Source of the DNA: Methylococcaceae bacterium
GTDB taxonomy: Bacteria; Pseudomonadota; Gammaproteobacteria; Methylococcales; Methylomonadaceae
Length of the DNA stretch: 64,000 bases
Direction of reading: 5' to 3'
Assembly (NCBI GenBank): GCA_030693065.1
Contig: JAUYBL010000038.1
Location: forward strand, 1 to 64,000
The notes beneath the pieces were generated by a model that was not told where the DNA came from, did not search any database, and was given only the letters and a program-made list of their open reading frames with translations. This document shows positions 10,201 to 15,618 of the stretch, piece by piece. Each line of letters starts with the position of its first letter. The stretch's first letter is position 1. The translations under genes were made by a program, and so were the position numbers.

Positions 10201-11097
10201 GAGTAACTCAAGCCAGAGCGCGTACTCGTCATCAATTCTTGCAGTGCGCGGGCATGATAGCAACGTCGCGGCCTCAAACCCCTTGATAAAGTGTTTGTGC
10301 GCAGCCCGACGTGCATTCATAGCAACGGAATCCGAAGCTAATGGAAACCCCTCCGCTTCAAACGGAATCTGTTTCAGAACAATAGCTCGGAAATCTTGCG
10401 GGACATTGGGAACCAGCGATGCTAACGCTACTAAATGATGCAGAATGGGGGTGTCTTCAAAATCGTTTTCGGAAATCGCACCAACCGTTTGCACAATCTC
10501 ATCCCAACGACTGAGTTGAAGCTGACAACTTAAAAGAAAACTTTTGCCGTCCGAATCTAGGTTCCCAACTGTATAGCCTGCATCATTCATCCACCTTAAA
10601 GAGCCTTCGGCACCTTCATGGTGTGCAACTGTCATTAAACTGGCTGAAAGCGAAGCACCCGAATCGAAATCTGTAAGGGCTCTAAGTGCCGCCGCCTTAT
10701 CTCCTTTCTGGGAAAAGATAAATGATTCCGCAATCTTGGCTTCTGGATAGTCTCCAAGGGTTATCGCGAGTTCCAGAAACGCCTCTGCTCGCCTAAGTTC
10801 CTTTAAACAAGATAATCTGGCGCACCACGCCAAAGCTCGACACTTTATTTCCTTCGAGCCTCCCGTAAGGTCGCCATCAATAAGACGCCCCCCAAGTCTC
10901 AAAGATGATGTGTGACTATCGAACTCAATGAAGAATCGTGACTTTTTAAGTTTCTCAACTTCCTCTTTTATTTTGTCGTCAACAAGCTCGGTCGGAATAT
11001 TCCCCGAATTGAGATAGATATTTCCACCAGCGTTCAAATTTACCGAATGGTCTCCGGCGGAAATCGACTGCTTACTGCTTTCCCACATCGCTCCCAT
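7294..11097 (-). CDS. Giant TPR-like protein with C-terminal PIN-like nuclease domain
   Basis: The protein has 1267 residues. A short N-terminal motif (ISAGDHSVNLNAGGNIYLNSG, about residues 12-32) is followed by helical TPR-like repeats to about residue 700, with blocks such as AYWLGLYHEGVFLESRAELK-type helix pairs. A PIN-like region then runs from VALDATALLTLSFLN (Asp at 753) to CDAVIVDDRFINQ (Asp 1036 and 1037), with YLDDLAITYF between. This gives the spaced acidic residues expected of a PIN RNase with large insertions. About 220 helical residues end the protein. The start overlaps the end of the small membrane-protein gene by 26 bases, and the stop overlaps the next gene by 4. A TPR sensor joined to an RNase domain suggests an abortive-infection effector; this is inference. 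Confidence 0.65.
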   Translation of the reverse strand: MGAMWESSKQSISAGDHSVNLNAGGNIYLNSGNIPTELVDDKIKEEVEKLKKSRFFIEFDSHTSSLRLGGRLIDGDLTGGSKEIKCRALAWCARLSCLKELRRAEAFLELAITLGDYPEAKIAESFIFSQKGDKAAALRALTDFDSGASLSASLMTVAHHEGAEGSLRWMNDAGYTVGNLDSDGKSFLLSCQLQLSRWDEIVQTVGAISENDFEDTPILHHLVALASLVPNVPQDFRAIVLKQIPFEAEGFPLASDSVAMNARRAAHKHFIKGFEAATLLSCPRTARIDDEYALWLELLDPDMAADGKKRLESKLLNPDTELGVVHYALQFGIKLDIDRVEREIDREIARNGGITMEAAIARFALAFTKPTTEEAAHYIARHHNQLAAHIDSKVMQFRQIEMFSRADLIQQANDILGQLIQQGITDEEEKNLRWMISEAQGNNHIESRKAQYRSNGGLDALINLVVELEKHQHWDELCEFGRLLFDETHYLRDAERLVNALNNSHRSAELVNFLKDNVDLLSQSKHLHISYAWGLYHEGVFLESRAELKKLCDETSSPNYRALQVNLGIATGDWDSLSAYIADEYRNRGDRSSHDLIAAAQLALHLGLPQAKDLVFEAAAKANDDSSILTAAYFIATSAGWEKDPQVFQWLEKAVELSGDDGPLHRMSLKDLFDRKPEWDRRESETWRLLAQGKIPIFVAAESLNRTLIDLTIFPALANLTETDPRRRSAIPAYSGKRVSLEFDVVGKTVALDATALLTLSFLNILDLVLDAFDAVYFPHSTLGWLFEERQKTTFHQPSRIANAHKVRDLLATNVLEEFMPSSVASSDLSAQIGDDLAALIAEAEKLQYADGIQHIVVRSAPVHRLSSLMAEEADLSAHAAILSSCLAVVEKLRQKGQLTAQEEKRARAYLQLHEKPWPNQPDIADGATLYLDDLAITYFQHLGLLGKLKAAGLKAVVSQREVSETDALISYERTSEEVKDVIERIRTSLNSRIESGRARVNRRRNYDEVEEKAMLEHPTIDIIAIASYCDAVIVDDRFINQHENIDTGGNLIPILSTLDLLDVLAGTGIISDEDRLEHRTRLRRAGFFFIPVSVEELYRCLRESTVDKGKVIETAELKAIRESVLRIRMSDWLQIQEEAPWLDRTLKAFVNALRKLWVDGADIEDVTARSNWLAEQIDVRGWAHRLVPENADNVIRIGRATHILLLVTPPTGVHQSIVGAYWNWVEERILAPIHEQFPAIYEWLVDWHRNQIAEMADTQFSLEDDL

Positions 11098-11287
11098 TTT
11101 TTATTGTCCCTATACTAACGTCACGGCCTGCTTGAACATTGGTTGAGTTATTGCCTGCACGGATGGTTTGTGTAGACGAAGCCTTAGTCTTTTTGAAGAT
11201 CACACCCACCACCCAGGAAACGACCACTAAACCGATACCAGAAAACAGCCACTCTTTGTTCTTAAAAACCCAATCAAATGCCTCCAA
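11072..11287 (-). CDS. Small single-pass membrane protein with G/N/Q-rich motif
   Basis: This 71-residue protein has a TTG start 9 bases after a strong AGGAG. One transmembrane helix (residues ~13-31, LFSGIGLVVVSWVVGVIF) is followed by a basic KKTK stop-transfer stretch. A short cytoplasmic tail then carries IRAGNNSTNVQAGRDVSIG. The same pattern (x-AG-[ND]-x-S-x-N-x-x-AG-x-[DN]-[VI]) recurs at the N-terminus of the large TPR/PIN-like protein encoded immediately downstream, whose start lies inside this gene. The two proteins therefore probably interact at the membrane through like-with-like motif pairing. The motif is common in accessory-genome proteins but I cannot name a described family. 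Confidence 0.65.
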   Translation of the reverse strand: MEAFDWVFKNKEWLFSGIGLVVVSWVVGVIFKKTKASSTQTIRAGNNSTNVQAGRDVSIGTIKNGSDVGKQ

Positions 11288-11570
11288 CTAAATTACTCCT
11301 TTCTCTGATATTAAAATGAATGACCAGTAAGGGTCTTAATCAGCGCCATTGCAACAGATAGGGCGGCTGACCGCAACGGGTCGTTATGACGCGGTCATAA
11401 TGTCAATTTGCTTGCCGAATACCGGTCATCCGATTGGGTTACTCGACGCCTTAACAATCCTTACCTTGAACCAAGAACGCTGGCTTTCATGTTTTCATCG
11501 TCTACTCGAAAAGCTCTTCATCAACTCTTCTAATATGCAAAGTATCTTCGATAATTCGCTCGACGGTCTC

Positions 11571-11861
11571 TTAAGGGGTGTGCGCTGTATCCGGCTCAAA
11601 ACTTATTTTGAGCCGGGAGTTTGTCGCCTTGGCGATTTTTTCCAAGGTGCGGATAGTTGGGATATGCCCACCTTCAATACGGGCAACAGCAGATTGCGTG
11701 GTATGCATCCGCTCGGCCAATTCGCCTTGGGTCAAGCCTGCGCGAGATCGTGCTTCGATCAGTGTCGCTGCCAGTGCAAACTCGTCTTCAAGCGCATCGT
11801 AAGCTTCTTGATAGGCTTTATCCTGTATCCATTTGGTATGCAGAGTATTTATCTTAGTCAT
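11571..11861 (-). CDS. higA: HigA-type antitoxin, XRE helix-turn-helix
   Basis: Of its 96 residues, 35-90 form a Cro/C1-type helix-turn-helix: RAGLTQGELAERMHTTQSAVARIEGG, then RTLEKIAKATNSRLKISF. It lies immediately downstream of a RelE-superfamily toxin gene and overlaps it by 8 bases. Toxin-first order with an XRE antitoxin is characteristic of HigBA modules. The antitoxin neutralises the toxin and represses the shared promoter through the inverted repeat upstream of the toxin gene. The N-terminal ~30 residues (TLHTKWIQDKAYQEAYDAL) probably provide the toxin contact. Confidence 0.85.
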   Translation of the reverse strand: MTKINTLHTKWIQDKAYQEAYDALEDEFALAATLIEARSRAGLTQGELAERMHTTQSAVARIEGGHIPTIRTLEKIAKATNSRLKISFEPDTAHTP

Positions 11862-12183
11862 CTTGAACCTCCTTTGCTCGTGTCAGAGCGATTTCAATCT
11901 CACGGCGTGGTGTTTTTTCGGTCTTCTTGATAAACACTCGCACAATTACCACCCGTTGCTTTCTGGCCGTTACATACAGCGCCCGTGATATGCCATCACG
12001 GCCCTTCATCCGCATTTCCCATATCAAGCCTTCAATATGCTTAACATGAGGCTGATGAACATTTTCTAAGCCGGACATGGCGATCAGTTGGGCTATACGC
12101 ACAAGACGCGCGCGCATATCAGCAGGAAGCGCCTCAATCTCATCATCCACGGTCGCATTAAGCGTTTCAACTGTCCACGTCAT
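11854..12183 (-). CDS. higB: HigB-type toxin, RelE/ParE superfamily (Gp49-like)
   Basis: At 109 residues, it begins MTWTVETLNATVDDEIEALP and matches the phage-derived Gp49-like/HigB branch of the RelE superfamily. The typical core is LENVHQPHVKHIEGLIWEMR followed by the basic strand SRALYVTARKQRVVIVRVFIKKTEKTP. Members are ribosome-dependent mRNA endonucleases. The toxin is first in the operon and overlaps its antitoxin. A promoter with an internal inverted repeat lies directly upstream, consistent with autorepression. Confidence 0.87.
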   Translation of the reverse strand: MTWTVETLNATVDDEIEALPADMRARLVRIAQLIAMSGLENVHQPHVKHIEGLIWEMRMKGRDGISRALYVTARKQRVVIVRVFIKKTEKTPRREIEIALTRAKEVQDD

Positions 12184-12192
12184 GAGTTTAAA

Positions 12193-12219
12193 ATTATAGC
12201 AAAGATGCTATATTGTCAA
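12193..12219 (-). promoter_or_regulatory. Promoter and operator of the first HigBA pair
   Basis: On the minus strand TTGACA (12214-12219) and TATAAT (12193-12198) are separated by 15 bases. The inverted repeat ATAGCA-TCTT-TGCTAT (12196-12211) fills the spacer and overlaps the -10 box, which is where an XRE antitoxin would bind to repress. Confidence 0.65.
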
Positions 12220-12368
12220 TGACATTATGGGAGTGTTGCGGAATGTTCATTTAGAGAATTAAGGCCTTTAGTTTAAGTAGTTACAGATTGCTAATCCGGA
12301 TTATTCTGGTTAGTCGTCTTATTTTATACCTTATATATTGGCCATCCCTTTTTCTATGATCGCTACAA

Positions 12369-12602
12369 TCACAAAATGGATTGGTAGCCTTTCTTCTCCT
12401 TAACGACTCTTATTTTTTCACCGGCGGTTACCGCGTCCTCCTCAGAATCAAACCAATCCTTCCGCACGGTACCAGGCGAACCCGCCCTGCCCCATTCGCG
12501 AACTAGAGACCAATCATCAAGTAGACCAGGAACAACAAACATCTGATAAAACCGATGCATATTTTTCTCGTCATCGTGCCGGACTAAATAAATGTGCTTC
12601 AT
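12369..12602 (-). CDS. WGR-domain protein, 77 aa
   Basis: Nearly the whole protein is one WGR domain: RFYQMFVVPGLLDDWSLVREWGRAGSPGTVR carries the eponymous W-G-R signature, and DSEEDAVTAGEKIRVVKEKKGY is the typical C-terminal helix. WGR domains bind nucleic acid or DNA ends and occur in PARP-type and bacterial accessory proteins, often beside a second domain. This one stands alone. It lies between a toxin-antitoxin module and a serine recombinase on the same strand. Its role here is unknown; free-standing bacterial WGR proteins are often carried on plasmids and islands. Confidence 0.75.
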   Translation of the reverse strand: MKHIYLVRHDDEKNMHRFYQMFVVPGLLDDWSLVREWGRAGSPGTVRKDWFDSEEDAVTAGEKIRVVKEKKGYQSIL

Positions 12603-12641
12603 GGCTTGCCTTAATTATCCGCCGCCAATTATTTTAATAAT

Positions 12642-13256
12642 CTAGCGAGCCTTATGATCTGCCCATATTCGTTTGACTTGGCTTTCGCTGCATCCAGCCA
12701 GCTCAGCGGTTCGTTTGATGGTATGACCTGCTCCACGCAATGCAACAATTCGCTGGTGGGTCGTCGTGTCAGCGACTCGACCGGTATATTTGCCAGCAAT
12801 TTTGGCAAGTTGAACGCCTTGGCGTTGACGCTCTCTGCGTGTTTCATAATCATCACGCGTCATTTGCAAGGCCAGTTTGAGTAAGAGCTCCTGCATCGCC
12901 TCCAGAACAATCTTGGCGACGCCATCGGCTTCCGCTGCAACATCGGATAAATCAACCAGACCCGGCACGGCCAACTTTGCTCCCTTGGCTCGAATTGATG
13001 CGACCAATTGTTCAGCTTCAACTAAAGGAAGTCGGCTGATACGGTCGATCTTTTCGGCGACAACTACTTCGCCCGGTTGCAGGTCGGCAATCATTCGCAG
13101 CAGCTCGGGGCGATCCGCACGAGCACCCGATGCTTTTTCACGGTAGATGCCAGCAATGTAATAACCTTCCACCCGAGCGCTGTCGACGATTTCGGTTTGG
13201 CGGGTAAGATCTTGTTCTTCGGTACTGACACGGAGATATATGCGAGCAACTTTCAT
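12642..13256 (-). CDS. Serine recombinase (Tn3-type resolvase family)
   Basis: This recombinase has 204 residues. The catalytic domain starts MKVARIYLRVSTEEQDLTRQ with the serine nucleophile in LRVS. It continues through EVVVAEKIDRISR and ends with TRRERQRQGVQLAKIAGKYTGR. A C-terminal helix-turn-helix reads IKRTAELAGCSESQVKRIWADH. Such enzymes resolve cointegrates. About 75-100 bases upstream of the start, several TTGGCCA and TAGCCAA words (13309-13369) could be the res site. A Tn5053/Tn402-like terminal repeat begins just beyond, so this gene may be the resolvase of a decayed transposon; no transposase remains. Confidence 0.88.
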   Translation of the reverse strand: MKVARIYLRVSTEEQDLTRQTEIVDSARVEGYYIAGIYREKASGARADRPELLRMIADLQPGEVVVAEKIDRISRLPLVEAEQLVASIRAKGAKLAVPGLVDLSDVAAEADGVAKIVLEAMQELLLKLALQMTRDDYETRRERQRQGVQLAKIAGKYTGRVADTTTHQRIVALRGAGHTIKRTAELAGCSESQVKRIWADHKAR

Positions 13257-13373
13257 GGGTGGGTAGCCAAAATGGGTATACTTAAGTTGCCTAACTATAA
13301 ATCATGTAGCCAATAATTAAAAACACAATGTAATTTGGCCACCTTCTAATTGGCCATCTATTTTGGCTATTGA

Positions 13374-13420
13374 TGTCAATGTCAGAAGTCGACAGCACGA
13401 ATATCAGAAGTTGACTGCAC
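13374..13420 (+). repeat. Tn5053/Tn402-like terminal repeat, copy 1
   Basis: The 25 bases from 13374 (TGTCAATGTCAG, then AAGTCGACAGCAC) follow the pattern of Tn402/Tn5053-family terminal repeats, TGTC-N4-CAGAAG-N2-GACTGCA. A second 19-base element (TATCAGAAGTTGACTGCAC, 13402-13420) follows after three bases, as do the TniA-binding repeats in that family. No tniABQ genes are present. Confidence 0.65.
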
Positions 13421-13495
13421 TCACTAAGAAATCCCCTCAGGATTCGTCGGACAAGGTCAATAAACGACTAATAGACTTTCATGAGAATGGAAAAA

Positions 13496-13918
13496 TTATT
13501 CAACACCGATCAAATACATCGGCACGGTGTTAGTGGTCCATGTGGCCACACCGCTACCGAAGAAATCCTGATCCTCCGTCCATACAGGACAATCCAAAGC
13601 CAGTGCTGTCGCTAATACCGGCCAGTCACGAACATCGCGGATACGTTTTCTCGCGTTGACTTCGAATTCACGATAGACATCAAATTCGATACGTTGAACC
13701 AGCGTTGGCAATAGGCTCAGTACGGCAGCGCCGATTGCCCAGCCTAGGCCTCGTGCCTTAAAGATTTGGGGAAGGTATTTTTCGGCATCTTCAAAAGCCT
13801 CGTCAGGTGCAAAGAATGCCGTCGTGCCGTGGTACTGGTTTAACAGCTTAAAGACTCGTTGGCCCAGCACTGCACGGACAAGAATGTTGGCATCAAGCAC
13901 CAGTGCTTGATGACTCAT
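13496..13918 (-). CDS. PIN-domain toxin (VapC-like)
   Basis: A complete PIN domain of 140 residues. ALVLDANILVRAVLG carries the first catalytic Asp, FFAPDEAFEDAEKY the second acidic cluster, and VRDWPVLATALALDCPVWTEDQDFFG the remaining Asp residues with the typical TEDxDF end. VapC-like toxins are Mg2+-dependent RNases that cut tRNA or rRNA. The gene overlaps the upstream antitoxin gene by 4 bases (ATGA), so the two are translationally coupled. Confidence 0.85.
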   Translation of the reverse strand: MSHQALVLDANILVRAVLGQRVFKLLNQYHGTTAFFAPDEAFEDAEKYLPQIFKARGLGWAIGAAVLSLLPTLVQRIEFDVYREFEVNARKRIRDVRDWPVLATALALDCPVWTEDQDFFGSGVATWTTNTVPMYLIGVE

Positions 13919-14172
13919 TGCTTATCGGTCGTGCGACGCATTTTGAACTCGGCAACGATGTCATCTTCAGATACACCCAGCGCAGACATCATGGCCTCTA
14001 ATTTCGCTGCAGCCTGTTTGAGCGCATCAAGTTCAGCTTGGTTACGCCCCTGGTGTGCCGGAATGTAATAGCCGATGGTTTCCCCGTGACGGGTGATCGC
14101 GATTGGCGACACAGATTCCAGATATGAAGGCAAATGTGCCCGGAACTCTTTCACGCCTACTTTAGTTTCCAT
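13915..14172 (-). CDS. Phd/YefM-family antitoxin
   Basis: The N-terminus of this 85-residue protein, METKVGVKEFRAHLPSYLESV followed by PIAITRHGETIGYYIP, is the Phd/YefM DNA-binding fold. The C-terminal ~40 residues (AELDALKQAAAKLEAMMSAL) form a helix that should cover the PIN toxin's active site. It is the first gene of the pair, with a good ribosome-binding site (AGAGGG). A strong -10 box with an overlapping operator lies upstream. Confidence 0.85.
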   Translation of the reverse strand: METKVGVKEFRAHLPSYLESVSPIAITRHGETIGYYIPAHQGRNQAELDALKQAAAKLEAMMSALGVSEDDIVAEFKMRRTTDKQ

Positions 14173-14183
14173 AACGCCCTCTT

Positions 14184-14210
14184 TGTGTACTTAGGTGTAC
14201 ACATTATAGC
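14184..14210 (-). promoter_or_regulatory. Promoter/operator of the Phd-VapC pair
   Basis: On the minus strand TATAAT (14205-14210) is followed directly by the inverted repeat TGTGTAC-N6-GTACACA (14184-14203), about 12 bases before the antitoxin start codon. The repeat is placed to let the antitoxin or the toxin-antitoxin complex block transcription initiation. Confidence 0.65.
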
Positions 14211-14270
14211 GGGTCAGTCAGTGTTCGACAAAACGATTAATTCAGCGAACTTCGACAGCAAAGTTTTTCC

Positions 14271-14318
14271 TGTCATTTTCAGAAGTCGACTGCAAGAAAT
14301 ATCAGAAGTCGAATGCAC
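14271..14318 (+). repeat. Tn5053/Tn402-like terminal repeat, copy 2
   Basis: TGTCATTTTCAGAAGTCGAC begins a 25-base repeat (14271-14295) that is close to the Tn402/Tn5053 terminal consensus. A 19-base second element (TATCAGAAGTCGAATGCAC, 14300-14318) follows, with the same spacing and orientation as copy 1. The two copies lie as direct repeats on either side of the Phd-VapC operon. Confidence 0.7.
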
Positions 14319-14857
14319 TACTAGATGCTTTTAACATCGGCAGAATTACTAGAAATGTCTTAAGAGAGAGATTACGAACGTTGAGTCGCGACAGTCCGCA
14401 CCCGACCCCTATGTGTAGATTCACATAGCGACCCTAACCAGACACTAGGAATTATTTGATATTTTTCTCGAGAATGCTCCAAAGCTGACATTTATTGTGT
14501 TGACCAAGAAAGCAATCGCTATTTATTTTTAAGATCAAAAAATCATAAACAGAACATTTCAATCCAACCGGTAAAATTCAAACGTTACCCCTGTGTTGTC
14601 GCATTCCTATTTGCCTTTTTTGCTGCCATTTTTTGGCTTTGTTTTTAGCAACTTGTAATTATCGTTTGCTCATTTGTGCAGCAATGGTAAAAGAAATTTT
14701 AGGAACCTATACATTGAGATCTATCCCTTTCGAGTTAAGTGAGTCGTACAAATTGAAGACATTCCCAATCATCCCCTGGTAACAAAGTTTTTTCTAAGCC
14801 ACTTACACAGCGGCAACAAACAAGAATCAACACATTTGAAAATGTTTGATAATCCAA
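14319..14857. other. Gene-free A/T-rich spacer
   Basis: No reading frame here looks like a gene. The only structure noted is a short hairpin, CTATGTG-TAGATT-CACATAG, near 14410-14430. The segment probably represents decayed transposon DNA next to the terminal repeat. Confidence 0.4.
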
Positions 14858-15397
14858 CTAAAACAACTCGCCGTATTCGCCATGATTTTCATTAATCCTG
14901 TCATCCCGGTTTTCGGTGGGTAAACCCTGGCGAACATAACGGTGTAAGGATGAATACGGCCAGCCGGCGGCTTGTTCAACCAGGCCATGTTTGACAGGAT
15001 TGTAATGAATGTAATCGACATGGTGACGGTAATCCCGTTCATCGCGGATGGTGTGTTCCCAGAAACGTCGTTGCCATAGTTGGTATTCGCCGCGATTGTC
15101 GCGAATCAGCGGCACTCCAGCCGTGCGTAAATGCCGGGTAAAATTCGATTTGATCGCTCGCCAGCGCCCGGAATAATCCGTGTCACCTTCCGGCAAGGTC
15201 CAAAGCGCATGTAAATGTTCCGGCAGAATGACAATGGCATCAATAGTAAAAGGGCGGATGTTATGCACCAACCGAAATGCCTCGCGTAACAAGTCAACAT
15301 GCCGAACCAGCAAATCCGACGACCGATCGCGCAACGTCACCGTAAAAAAATACGTCCCGCCCGCAACCCGATTCCGCCGATACAACACCATAACCAT
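14858..15397 (-). CDS. REP-associated tyrosine transposase (RAYT)
   Basis: An intact single-domain Y1 transposase of the IS200-like/TnpA-REP family, 179 residues long. The N-terminus is YRRNRVAGGTYFFTVTLRDR. The HUH-type metal site lies in ILPEHLHALW (His 61 and His 63). The nucleophilic Tyr is probably Tyr 129 in DYIHYNPVKHG, preceded by the family signature QLWQRRFWEHTIRDERDY. RAYTs process REP hairpins and are domesticated rather than autonomous insertion sequences. A pair of oppositely oriented REP sequences lies immediately upstream of the gene start, as is typical. Confidence 0.92.
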   Translation of the reverse strand: MVMVLYRRNRVAGGTYFFTVTLRDRSSDLLVRHVDLLREAFRLVHNIRPFTIDAIVILPEHLHALWTLPEGDTDYSGRWRAIKSNFTRHLRTAGVPLIRDNRGEYQLWQRRFWEHTIRDERDYRHHVDYIHYNPVKHGLVEQAAGWPYSSLHRYVRQGLPTENRDDRINENHGEYGELF

Positions 15398-15431
15398 TCA
15401 ACCAACATGTTAAAAAACGCATTGCAAATGC

Positions 15432-15610
15432 GTAGCCCGTATGAAGTGCAACGGAATACGGGACATCAAAATCACGAGTGCCCATTATTTCCGCCGATAC
15501 GGGTTATCGAATATCCAAAACGGCGAGGCTTCGAATAACCCGGATTCAATAATGTATCCATATCTCGTCGTACACCCAACCCGGATTACGCTGCGCTTCA
15601 TCCAGGCTAC
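15432..15610. repeat. Inverted pair of REP sequences (BIME-like) at the RAYT gene
   Basis: The first REP (15432-15462) reads GTAGCCCGTATGAAGTGCAA and ends in ATACGGG. The second (15578-15610), read on the opposite strand, starts GTAGCCTGGATGAAGCGCAG and ends in ATCCGGG. Both share the GTAGC head, the GATGAAGCGCAGCG core and the foldback arms recognised by RAYTs. Between them lies a looser inverted repeat, GGGTTATCGAA with TTCGAATAACCC (15495-15541). Confidence 0.75.
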
Positions 15611-15618
15611 TTGCTCCG

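Noticed and set aside
11349-11930. 193-aa reading frame on the plus strand
   Set aside because: It lies opposite the higA gene and part of higB; the composition is Cys/His-rich as expected of an antisense frame.
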